From: Ectocarpus siliculosus
Taxonomy: Eukaryota > Sar > Phaeophyceae > Ectocarpales > Ectocarpaceae
Direction of reading: 5' to 3'
Assembly (NCBI GenBank): GCA_000310025.1
Contig: FN649733.1
Coordinates: forward strand, 859,835-877,370
DNA: 17,536 bases
Below the pieces are notes generated by a model. The model did not search any database. It was not told where the DNA came from and was given only the letters and a program-made list of their open reading frames with translations. This document shows positions 10,101-17,536 of this stretch, piece by piece; the first letter of the stretch is position 1, and each line of letters opens with the position of its first letter. The position numbers were made by a program, and so were the translations under genes.

Positions 10101-13100
10101 CGAGTCAGGCTCGGCGAACTTCCAAAGGCCAAACTGATAGGGCATGTACGAGCACGGTGCTGCTGCTGTTGCTCCACCGCTAAAGCTCGCAAGGGTGTTT
10201 TGACTCTCTCGGACTTGCTCCCGTCTCGCTCTCGCTGGCCGCACTAATCTCTCTCCCGTGTTGTCCTTGACGTTGCAATGGCCTGTTTATTTCCCACTGC
10301 TCTATCCTTGCTTCCACGGCTACGGTAAACATCAAGGGAGCTACCATGGCCAATGCTTGCAGTCGAGACCTGTTGCGGTGGCCCGCGTGTAACATGAGGG
10401 GTCTGTCTATGTCTTTCCTGTGCGTGAGCGCGGTTATGCACAAGATGTCGCAGCTCCTTTTGACGAGTCGACGCCCCCCCCCTCCCTTTAACCGCACCCC
10501 TCTCTTTTGTCTTATTCTTCGTATTCCCTTGCCCATCTCACATGGGTACACGTTGAAACATGGAGGAACGGCATTTATTTGCTGAAATGTTCTGTCCTGT
10601 TCAACTGAGCCTGTTACCCACAGGGGAAATAGTTCATGACTGCTAGCTGTTTGCTGCTCTCGGAAATTTTGCAGATAATTAGTTGCTACTGTAGTTGATC
10701 CTCGAGACTCTCAGGTTAGGTACTTACGAACTCTGATTGGTTGAAGACCAACAAGTAGGGCAGGGCAGAACTCAAATTGTGACGTCCTTGCTTTGACAAC
10801 GTCGTAAATAATCCAACAATCAACCTTAACTTTTCCTAGACCAAACAACAGATTCAGCCGATGCTGATTTTTTGCTCCTTGCCAACGCACAACATTCTCC
10901 GCTGTGGTGTTGTCACATACCGGTACTTCGTAGTAATAGGTGAAGCTGGTTGAGGAGCAGAGGGTTGATGCAGTGCTACAAATATGGTGGAGATCAACTA
11001 CAACAATGTACATCTGCCCCTCGAGGACGCACTCTGGCTAAGGTTCAATGCAGCAGTTGCACGATCCCTTAGGCTTGACTCAGATGAGGCACAGGATCGC
11101 CATTTACGCGAGGCGGCATGTTGTCCGTCTTCCTATGTATATGCGCTTGCCTTTGGGTAAGCACCAAACGCGATGAGTGTGGACACTTGCGAGTGTGCCC
11201 ATGGGCAAGCCCCCCCCCGACTCTCTCTCGGCCTCCTCGGAGTAAAAGGTCGTCGAACTGCTGCTTTGAACCTTCGTCGGAGGTAAAGAGATGAATTTCC
11301 TAGGGACAGATGTAAATTGGGTTGAAGTTTGTCTCAACCATAGCATTGCATCAACCCTCCACCGCTAAACCACCTTCACCTACTGCTGTGACATGGTGGA
11401 GGAGAGATGGTGGAGGAGGAGGGATTTAAACCAAACAGTAGACATTTCCTGTCCCTACATTTGGCTAGAGGCTGCTCATGCGATTCATCGTATTTATCCC
11501 TCATCGGGGGTCTCCGCCATTGCAGCAGACGTGTGTACCCTACAGGCCACACCTGGATGTTTCGGAAGGTCACCCATCTTTGGTTTTACCTGTGTAGATT
11601 TGAACGTATTAACCCAAACTGTGCGTTTTCCTGGGCACGTTGTTGCCGGTGTTACTCAACTCTACTCATTCCCGACCAGGCCGAAATACCCGTGTATGCA
11701 TCCCTTTGGGTGTACAATACCAATCCCACACCCGTTTTGCAAAGATCTCAATTTCGGCTTTATTCTATCGCTTCGATCCCCCCTCCCCCTCTCCGCAACA
11801 CCTCTTGTGCAGGCCGTAGAGTACTTGCAGCAAGCGGTGGCTTTCGATGATAAGGACGGCCACACGTGGGAGGAGCTGGCGTACTGCTACCTCATGATCA
11901 ACGACCTCCAGAACTCGTACACGGCGTACCAACACGCGCTGTACCACATACAGAACCCGAAGGTCGGTTCCGTCGGTACCAGATGCTTTGCAGCAGCACC
12001 GTTAACCGCGAGCACAAACGTAGTGTGGACGCGTACATTTATTCCCGAAATCGCAGTCAAGGCAGGCGAGTCGGTCACAGATGCTTTGGTTAGGGTTAGG
12101 GAACCGTGAACATGAGCATCAACGTAGACGCGAGCTTTTGTGCCCGAAACCCCCCTCACATGTAGGTACAACCGGTTGTTCCACCGTTTTTTTAATTCGC
12201 GCGTTCGACACGGCGCCAAACGTTGTGTAGCACCAATCGCTGTGCCTTTGCGAAACACGTCGTGGGCGTCGGGCGTGGGGGAAAAGCGAGCGCGTTTTTG
12301 AGGGGCGACACATGTCTTGCACTAAATAGTATGTAACCTCACTTGCCCGTGATCTTTTAACTGTTTTCGGGCATCGTGTCAAACGTGTCTTTGCCAGGCT
12401 TACTGTTCCTTGCCACCAGTGTCCCACACGATACGGCTGCTGCTGCGCCCTCATGGGCAACCCTGCTACAAGGGCGACAAGGGTGTGACCCCCCCCCCGC
12501 TCATCCCCCGTTGGTATCCTTTTGGCGCTGTCACCCACAGGACGCGCGTCTATGGTACGGCATAGGGCTCTTGTACGACTGCTACGGCAGCTACGGCCAC
12601 GCAATCGAGGCGTTCGACGCCTGCCTAAAGATGGATCCCAACTTCGAGCTGGACCACGAGGCAAGTGTTCCCTCCAAACTTTCGTTTCTGCTCTTCTGGT
12701 ACATGTTTTTGGTCGCTTGGTTTGTCACGGCTCGCTCCCGCTTGGAGGAGAGGCAGCGGTTGACCCCCCCCCCCCTCCTTGGTGATGTGCTAGCCTGGCC
12801 CGGTGAAAACCCGGCGTGCTCCATCCCGACTTTGTAGGGATGCGAGGTCAATGGTCTAACCGCTAAGGTACGCACACGGCTGTGAGTACCCCCCCCCATG
12901 TGTGTGCGTGCTCAAGACGCCGGCTTCAGAGGGAGCAGATGGCGCAACCGGTTTCTCATGCGCATATTTTTGTCCGTTTTTTTTTTGTGGTTCGTCATGC
13001 GGAACCAAAAAAGTGCAGAAAATTGGTTGAGTTGTTCTTTACAGGACCACTGTAGCAAGAGCCGGTGTTGCGATTTTTTCGGTTATCTTTGCCATAGCCC

Positions 13101-15519
13101 CAGCCCGAAGGCCAATCCTGTCTTCTCGACGCCCCCCGTGTTTTGGGCTGCGACGCAACGATCGTTTTTACAACAGGTCCGATTCCGGGTCGGCATCATC
13201 AACAAGCAGCAGGGCAAGCATGACGAGGCACTGTTGGTAAGTGCCTATGACCTATCGAACCGATGTGTACAGTATGTTGACCACGTGCGCATGTATGTGC
13301 GTGGAACAATACGCGCGTGCTTGCTTGTCGAGTCTAGTTGGAGCAGGGGTCCATGTGCCATGCGTGGAGAGAAAACGAGAGACAGACAGACCTAGAAACA
13401 GACAGAGTCAGAGAGGATGGACGCGAAAGCCATCCCCAACGGCTTCCAGTAGATCGGAAGCAGACAGGTTTCTGGTGGCTCCGGCATGTACAAACATGGA
13501 CCTCATTTCTTCTGTTGGTGCTCTCTCTCTCTCTCCACGCTGCTGCTGGTGAAGCATCACCGCGGTTCACCCCGACATCCACATGCACCACCGGACGTAT
13601 ATTTGGTTCTTGGGTGTATGTCACACGTTTCTCATTGAACCTCCGCGAACCTTCTGCAATGTCGAACCTCATGCGGAACCTCTGCCGCCGCTGTTGCTGC
13701 TGCTGCTGCTGCGTGTTTTGGCCTGTAGATTCTTCACGATGTCCTGCAGGCGGTGAACGACCCGGCCTGGTGCGGGGACATCTGGTCGCAAATCGGACAC
13801 GTTTACGAGCTCAAGCGAGAGGTGTGTTTGCCGGGGGTGGGTGGGGCGGGCGTATTCTTTTATGTTTTGCATGCCTTAGCGGTTATAGACCATTGACCAC
13901 GCGCCCTCAAGAGGACGAAGCATTGTTCCCACAGGACCGATCACCGTTGGCCGATCTTTGCTGCCGGGGGTGGAGGGGAGGGGGAGAGGGGGGCAACCCT
14001 TACCCCAACCCTACGGTAATATGGTGGTACAAGAGAGGGTACGAGCCATGATCCAGCCAGCGTCAAACCATTGACTCCGGACAGCCCAACACTTTTGTCA
14101 AGTTTTGTCTGTGTAATCTGGCAAAAGGACGACTTTTTCCTCGTCGGACGATCTACGTGGTTGATTGAAGGGAACCAGTTCCCCGTCCTATCTGCGTCTA
14201 GAGGGATACTTTAGATTGGAGCCGTCGACCAGCTGGTTGCGTCGGAGCTGCTGCGCTTCATCGCTGTGAAGGCCAACGAAGCTTTTCCCCGACCCATCAA
14301 TGAAGCAAGAAGCAAAAGCATCTCCGGCGGCATGTTTTGCGCACTGATCAGTCCGGTCAACCATCTGCCTTCAAGAGGACGGCCCGAAAAGACCGACCGA
14401 TTGAGCTCGTTCCAGACAAACAGACTGGTCCAGCCGACCCCACCGGGTGGACCGATCAACCACAAGAAACGGTCCCCCGTCAACCAACAGGCTTGATTAT
14501 TTTCGGAGTCCGGCCCAGCAGCGACTACATGGACGCATTTTCATGCACAGACCAACCACAACATGGCTGTCTCTCGCCGCTCGGTTCCGCCATCGCAGTA
14601 GTCTACGCAGGTTTTCTAAGCAGCAAACGCGCTGGATGAAGTATAAAATCGGATTAGTTAGGGTTTTGGATTAGGGTTACGGTCTGCGTCCCCCCTGCCT
14701 GGTGTTGTTTTCGTGACAAACTTAGTTTGTTTTTTGCTTAGGAATTCCTTTAATCTGCGCATGCGGGTGGTGCTGTTTGGCAACCCGACAGATCAAGCTG
14801 GCCAAGAACGCTTACGTGAAGGCGCTGGAGTACAACAAGAACCACGCAAAGGCTTTGCAGCAGCTGGGCTGGCTCCACTACAAGGACGAGGATGACTTCC
14901 GCTCTGCCATCGAGTACCTCAAACGGGCCTCCGAGATAGGTGGGGGGCGGGGGGGCACTATTATTGCTCGGCGGTATATACATCGATGACAAATTTCGCC
15001 CGACAGCAGTCGCAAGACTTTTTTTTGTTTTAGGTCTTGCAGCGAGCATCAGGGATGCTGCCGTAGGTACAGCAGACCTTTGGTGTGAGTCTTCGTCGTA
15101 GCTAGGTACGGTCGTGTGCCCGAGGCATAGGGTGGGAATACCGCGGTGCAATACCAAGCGTGTTTGTTGCGAGTAGGCGGAGGGAGGCGACCGCCGTGTG
15201 GGAGGCCGCCACGCTCATGCGCTCGCTCTCGAAGCGCTGCGTGTACATTGGGACAAGACACGTTGGGCACGGTTCCGGATACCCCCGGTAGCAGCGGTAC
15301 GGAGGTTGCAGAGGAGATAATACGCACGCAAGGATGGTGTTGCTGTTGCGATTGTTGTTGTTGTGGCCGAATGTTTTCATGCTGGCGCTGTGAAACTGAC
15401 TGTAATACGCACGAACTTGCGCCAATCGTGTCGGTGATGGTATTGCTGTTGCCACATCGTCTGAGGCTGACGCGGTGATAGTGTGACACTCACTTGCTGA
15501 GCGGTTGTGCTGCCGCTGC

Positions 15520-15553
<34 letters not shown>

Positions 15554-16284
15554 TTTGTTGTTGCCACTGTCGCGACAGATCCTCAGGAGGGACTAGGCTG
15601 GTACTTGCTGGGGCGCTGCTACATGGCAGCCCATAAGCACGAACTGGCATACGCTGCGTACGAGCAAGCCGTGTAAGTGTTCAATCGCTGTGGATACAGC
15701 AGTTCTGCTCATGTTGTTGGTTGCGGAAGATCTTTGGAGTCTGGATTTTTGGATTGGGAGCAAGAGGTCCCTCTCTTTTCCTTGAAGGTTTTGGCCTGTT
15801 CTGGTTGTTGCGCGGAACAACTACGAGCTGTTTGGTTGCGTTATGTGGAATCACACCAGCAGCAGCGTGTAGCTGACGATCCATGCCTTATTGCAGGCGT
15901 CCTGCTGCTGCCGCGTGGTAACAGCAAGCATTCGTATGGAGCAAGGTTGCAGTTGGCCCCCCAACCCCCACATGCATCTCCACCGACAATCGATTCCGCA
16001 CAAACAACTTCATTTTGGCCCCCTTTACGACTTGACTGCGGCTTGCAGGCGCCCCCCTGACCCCCACCTGCGTCTTCGCCGACAAACGAGCCAGCGCACT
16101 AACTTCCTGCTTGCTTCGGTGCCCTTGTCACGTGTGACTCACGTGCCTGTTCCGCAGCAACTGCGATCCGAATAACCCGAACGTCTGGTGCTCCTTGGGG
16201 GTGCTCTACTACCAGCTGCACCAGAACAGAGACGCATTGGACGCGTACACGAGGGCGATCAAGCTGGACCCTCACCTTTGCGAG
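6591..16284 (+). CDS. Cyc8/Ssn6-like TPR transcriptional corepressor, 3'-partial, eight exons
   Basis: Eight exons (6591-7115, 11813-11962, 12541-12660, 13177-13236, 13729-13821, 14792-14939, 15579-15672, 16158-16284) join without a frame break into 1317 nt, 439 codons. Residues about 39-112 are Gly/Ala-rich low complexity. Nine TPRs follow at roughly 124-156, 157-190, 191-224, 226-259, 263-296, 300-333, 334-367, 370-403 and 404-437, with the usual W/L/G/Y/A/A/P pattern (for example NPNVWCSLGVLYYQ then RDALDAYTRAIKLDP). Repeat order and sequence follow yeast Cyc8 (Ssn6), a nuclear adaptor whose TPRs bind Tup1 and DNA-bound repressors to silence target genes. The start is the first in-frame ATG, with G at -3 and G at +4. 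Yeast Cyc8 has ten TPRs, so the last one and the tail lie to the right of the window. The alternative is a UTX/KDM6-type demethylase, which has related TPRs; a JmjC domain downstream would decide. Family confidence is high, and exact junctions are inferred from phase, consensus and homology. Confidence 0.9.
9437..9700 (-). other. Unassigned antisense open frame in intron 1
   Basis: 87 codons from a true ATG, with alternating hydrophobic and polar segments such as QVLEVWYITGRVVAGIVVRV. No family is recognised and no splice partners were identified. It may be a transposon relic or chance. Confidence 0.2.
10711..11013 (-). other. Unassigned antisense open frame in intron 1
   Basis: 100 codons from a true ATG, including LLFGLGKVKVDCWIIYDVV. 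Composition is protein-like but third positions are not biased as in the real exons. A fragment of a transposon protein is possible; I recognise no family. Confidence 0.2.
11813..11962 (+). CDS. Cyc8-like gene, exon 2 (end of TPR2, TPR3)
   Basis: Codons 176-225, phase 0 at both ends. The acceptor is a pyrimidine-rich tract ending CTTGTGCAG. The donor is AAG|GTCGGT. It encodes AVEYLQQAVAF and the very Cyc8-like stretch CYLMINDLQNSYTAYQHALY. Third positions are strongly G/C-rich compared with the flanking introns. Confidence 0.92.
11963..12540 (+). repeat. Intron 2 with an imperfect 98-bp tandem duplication
   Basis: AGATGCTTTG occurs at 11981 and 12079, and the following stretches share ACCGT, ACGTAG, GACGCG and CCCGAAA in order. 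The second copy carries GGTTAGGGTTAGGG (12088-12101), a telomere-like motif absent from the first. Confidence 0.6.
12088..12101 (+). repeat. Interstitial telomere-like motif in intron 2
   Basis: Two perfect TTAGGG units preceded by GG, inside the second unit of the intron 2 duplication. Confidence 0.85.
12541..12660 (+). CDS. Cyc8-like gene, exon 3 (TPR4)
   Basis: Codons 226-265, phase 0 at both ends. The acceptor is CACCCACAG. The exon holds almost exactly one TPR, starting DARLWYGIGLLYDCYGSYGH and ending DPNFELDHE. It ends GAG|GCAAGT, which is the consensus for a GC-type donor. No GT donor nearby keeps the phase and the homology. Confidence 0.9.
12661..13176 (+). other. Intron 3, probable GC-AG intron
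   Basis: The donor is GAG|GCAAGT and the acceptor ACAACAG|GTC. Both flanking exons are phase 0 and match Cyc8 across the join. The intron carries the poly(C)-tailed repeat copy at 12779-12897. Confidence 0.75.
12779..12897 (+). repeat. Poly(C)-tailed repeat, copy C (intron 3)
   Basis: About 90 percent identical by eye to 17031-17109 over its first 79 bp (TTGGTGATGTG, AACCCGGCGTGCTCC, TTTGTAGGGATGCGAG, GTCAATGGTC). It ends in an imperfect hairpin (GGTAC, CACA, loop CGGC, TGTG, GTACC) and C9. It lacks the upstream part of the 446-bp unit, as a 5'-truncated copy would. Confidence 0.75.
13177..13236 (+). CDS. Cyc8-like gene, exon 4 (TPR5, first helix)
   Basis: Codons 266-285, a 60-nt micro-exon, phase 0 at both ends. 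The acceptor is TTTTTACAACAG and the donor is the full consensus TTG|GTAAGT. It encodes VRFRVGIINKQQGKHDEALL, which lines up with the yeast Cyc8 segment that follows its fourth repeat. Confidence 0.9.
13237..13728 (+). other. Intron 4
   Basis: 492 bp with a GTAAGT donor. It holds GACA/GA-rich sequence near 13370-13405, a (CT)n tract near 13522 and a (GCT)n run just before the exon 5 acceptor. No gene is seen in it. Confidence 0.75.
13729..13821 (+). CDS. Cyc8-like gene, exon 5 (TPR5 end, TPR6 start)
   Basis: Codons 286-316, phase 0 at both ends. The acceptor TTTTGGCCTGTAG follows a (GCT)n run. The donor is GAG|GTGTGT. It encodes the second helix of TPR5 and DIWSQIGHVYELKRE, the first helix of TPR6. 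Confidence 0.88.
13844..13902 (-). repeat. Poly(C)-tailed repeat, copy D (intron 5)
   Basis: A G-rich run, GCGTATTC, GTTTTGCATGCCTTAGCGG and GACCATTGACCACGCG. It differs from 84-140 by a few substitutions and small insertions. Confidence 0.7.
14658..14679 (+). repeat. Interstitial telomere-like motif in intron 5
   Basis: TTAGGGTT, six bases, then TTAGGGTTA, placed 18 bp after the AGCAAACGCGCTGGATGAA module. Confidence 0.7.
14792..14939 (+). CDS. Cyc8-like gene, exon 6 (TPR6 end, TPR7)
   Basis: Codons 317-365 plus one base. The acceptor is CAACCCGACAG. The donor is ATAG|GTGGGG, phase 1. It encodes IKLAKNAYVKALEYNKN, then HAKALQQLGWLHYKDED and AIEYLKRASEI. The leftover G joins AT of exon 7 to make the Asp expected at this position. 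Confidence 0.88.
14940..15578 (+). other. Intron 6, with a (GCT)10 repeat near the acceptor
   Basis: 639 bp. The uninterrupted (GCT)10 at 15521-15550 is 28 bp from the acceptor. It is in frame with exon 7 as poly-alanine if read through, but no upstream acceptor keeps that frame from exon 6, so it is treated as intronic. Confidence 0.75.
15521..15550 (+). repeat. (GCT)10 microsatellite
   Basis: Ten perfect GCT triplets, preceded by two GCTGCC-type units. It occupies the place where a pyrimidine tract is usually found. Confidence 0.9.
15579..15672 (+). CDS. Cyc8-like gene, exon 7 (TPR8)
   Basis: It completes codon 366 (Asp), then codons 367-396 plus two bases. The acceptor CGCGACAG lies 28 bp after a (GCT)10 repeat. 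The donor GT|GTAAGT is consensus, phase 2. It encodes GLGWYLLGRCYMAAHKHELA and AYAAYEQA. Without splicing the frame would reach a TAA just past the donor. Confidence 0.9.
15673..16157 (+). repeat. Intron 7 with an imperfect duplication
   Basis: The segments at about 15945-16010 and 16040-16106 share TTGCAG, a C-rich run, ACCCCCAC, TGC.TCT, GCCGACAA-like and AACTTC blocks in order. Each copy contains a TTGCAG that resembles a splice acceptor, but neither keeps the reading frame and homology. Confidence 0.55.
16158..16284 (+). CDS. Cyc8-like gene, exon 8 (TPR9)
   Basis: It completes Val 397, then codons 398-439. The acceptor is CCTGTTCCGCAG and the donor is GAG|GTGATG, phase 0. It encodes NPNVWCSLGVLYYQLHQN and RDALDAYTRAIKLDP, the best match to Cyc8 in the window. 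No further exon for the next expected repeat is visible before 17536, so intron 8 is at least 1252 bp. Confidence 0.92.
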
Positions 16285-16547
16285 GTGATGAAGAGCGCTA
16301 TTGCGCCGCACACACGTCTCGCGTGCGCGCCGCCGTGTGTGTGATTTTTTGTTAGCATCGACCGCGCTAGCCTGCTATTGTGTAGACCAATGAATAGAAG
16401 CAGAAAAAGCTTCATGATCCGGGACCCCGTGAGGGGGAGACTAAACCACGCGCAAACCTACGTCCGAACTGTTCCAAGAATATTTATTTTTCTCTTGTCT
16501 TGACAATTTTGTACGCCCGTGCCCGAATTTGAATACCCCCCCCCCCC

Positions 16548-16673
16548 CGGTGTTTGCCATCGGGGTTTGGGTTTTCGTCGCTTGGCAACGACGTTGTAAA
16601 ACAAGCCCCCCACTCGGTGTTTGCCATCGGGGTTGGGTTTTCGTCGCTTGGCAACGACGTTGTAAAAGAAGCC
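16548..16673 (+). repeat. 67-bp direct repeat, two copies, intron 8
   Basis: CGGTGTTTGCCATCGGGG starts at 16548 and again at 16615. Each copy contains the hairpin CGTCG-CTTGGCAA-CGACG and ends GTTGTAAAA. They differ by one base deletion and one substitution. A C13-type run precedes the first copy. Confidence 0.9.
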
Positions 16674-16741
16674 AATTCACTTCGTGAACTCGGCAACCAG
16701 GTTACCGTTTGTTTTTTTTTTTACCTCGGTTTTTTTTTTTT

Positions 16742-17536
16742 GGCGGTAACCATAATGGTGGTCGAGTAGATCATGTTGTGCGGGGTCGAGAAACCTCACT
16801 CCGCGCAACGGGGGATGATCGCACCACGTTGTGTTAAAATGGTCAAGCTTCCTCGAGGCAGTTACACAGTGCTTATAACTGTCTCTGGAAGTGAAAGCAC
16901 CAGAAAATAAATTAAGTCATACGCAGCTGTCATCCGTACGCAAGGAAGTAAGCACAAGATGCCGAACACCCTTAGCAGGATGCAGCTCACCCTTCATGCG
17001 ACTCGCCAAATACCTCACGGCGCTTCGCGCTTGGTGATGTGAGAGCCTGGTCCGGTGAGAACCCGGCGTGCTCCGTCCCGGCTTTGTAGGGATGCGAGAG
17101 TCAATGGTCAAAGGAGATACGGCACTGCATGAACTATGAGTACACCCCCCCCCCCCCCCCTTTTTTTTTACCTCTGGTTTTTTTTTTGGCGGTAACCATA
17201 ATGGTGGTCGAGTAGATCATGTTGTGCGGGGTCGAGAAACCTCACTCCGCGCAACGGGGGATGATCGCACCACGTTGTGTTAAAATGGTCAAGCTTCCTC
17301 GAGGCAGTTACACAGTGCTTACAACTGTCTCTGGAAGTGAAAGCACCAGAAAATAAATTAAGTCATACGCAGCTGTCATCCGTACGCAAGGAAGTAAGCA
17401 CAAGATGCCGAACACCCTTAGCAGGATGCAGCTCACCCTTCATGCGACTCGCCAAATACCTCACGGCGCTTCGCGCTTGGTGATGTGAGAGCCTGGTCCG
17501 GTGAGAACCCGGCGTGCTCCATCCCGGCTTTGTAGG
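16742..17536 (+). repeat. 446-bp tandem duplication ending in poly(C), second copy cut by the window edge
   Basis: GGCGGTAACC starts at 16742 and again at 17188. The 349 bases of each copy that can be compared (16742-17090 and 17188-17536) differ at two places: T/C at 16876/17322 and G/A at 17075/17521. The first copy ends in GAGTACA and C16 (17145-17160), then a T-run leads into the second. Homology also includes the T-run and ACCTC upstream of each copy. It lies in intron 8 of the Cyc8-like gene. Confidence 0.92.

Larger units (their letters stand above)
7116..11812 (+). other. Intron 1 of the Cyc8-like gene (4.7 kb)
   Basis: Inferred from the exon 1 and exon 2 junctions. No plus-strand coding segment fits between TPR2 halves, and the yeast alignment leaves no gap to fill. 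It contains a 9-bp-stem hairpin (8082-8106, GATGGATTG and its complement), CCGGCCGGCCGG near 9280, and two minus-strand open frames (9700-9437 and 11013-10711) of unknown status. The rest is unremarkable single-copy-looking DNA. Confidence 0.7.
13822..14791 (+). other. Intron 5
   Basis: 970 bp. It carries the minus-orientation poly(C)-tailed repeat (13844-13902), a coding-looking fragment at 14211-14280, a module M relative (14612-14640) and telomere-like motifs (14658-14679). Confidence 0.75.

Noticed and set aside
12841-12890. tRNA gene or tRNA-derived promoter in the poly(C)-tailed repeat
   Set aside because: Only a loose D-arm resemblance; no acceptor stem, anticodon arm or B box at the right spacing.
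15102-15650. Minus-strand open frame with a poly-glutamine run
   Set aside because: The run is the complement of the (GCT)10 microsatellite in intron 6, and the frame overlaps exon 7, which has clear TPR homology on the other strand.
16742-17536. LTR retrotransposon, with the two 446-bp copies as LTRs
   Set aside because: The copies are directly adjacent with no internal region, no TG...CA ends and no primer-binding site.

Overview
The window looks like nuclear DNA of an intron-rich eukaryote. The best guess is a brown alga or another stramenopile. The reasons are: GT-AG introns of about 0.5 to 4.7 kb around short exons, exons much richer in G or C at third codon positions than their surroundings, many simple repeats, and interstitial TTAGGG-type telomere-like motifs. 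No prokaryotic operon, CRISPR array, rRNA or convincing tRNA was seen. The species cannot be fixed from the sequence alone.

The main gene runs left to right from 6591 to beyond the right edge. Eight exons (6591-7115, 11813-11962, 12541-12660, 13177-13236, 13729-13821, 14792-14939, 15579-15672, 16158-16284) join in frame to 439 codons: a glycine-rich N-terminus and nine consecutive tetratricopeptide repeats (TPRs). The order and sequence of the repeats match the Cyc8/Ssn6 family, the TPR half of the Cyc8-Tup1 general transcriptional corepressor. The 3' part, with the expected last TPR and the tail, lies outside the window. Intron 3 appears to be a GC-AG intron and intron 1 is 4.7 kb.

A second gene is transcribed in the opposite direction from 5956. 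Three exons (5956-5795, 4930-4807, 4520-4411, minus strand) join in phase to a 131-residue protein that I do not recognise. It has a Ser/Thr/Ala-rich N-terminus and a hydrophobic, probably membrane-spanning middle. A further exon-like segment (4296-4201) could give a longer alternative end. The two start codons are 634 bp apart, and a (CT)20 tract lies between them, so this interval is probably a shared bidirectional promoter.

The left 4 kb has no gene that I can support. It holds a probable non-autonomous DNA transposon (1823-3226) with 16-bp terminal inverted repeats beginning CAGTG, dense TATCGATA-type subterminal repeats and a matching 8-bp direct repeat on each side. Short modules next to TTAGGG motifs flank it.

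Repeats also fill the introns. A family of short elements ending in a poly(C) tail occurs at least five times (both ends of the window and introns 3, 5 and 8). A 446-bp tandem duplication, with two base differences over 349 compared positions, lies at the right edge and ends in the same tail. Imperfect 67- to 98-bp duplications occur in introns 2, 7 and 8. I found no clear evidence of a new multi-gene system. The most unusual items are the poly(C)-tailed family, the hAT-like element and the uncharacterised divergent gene.
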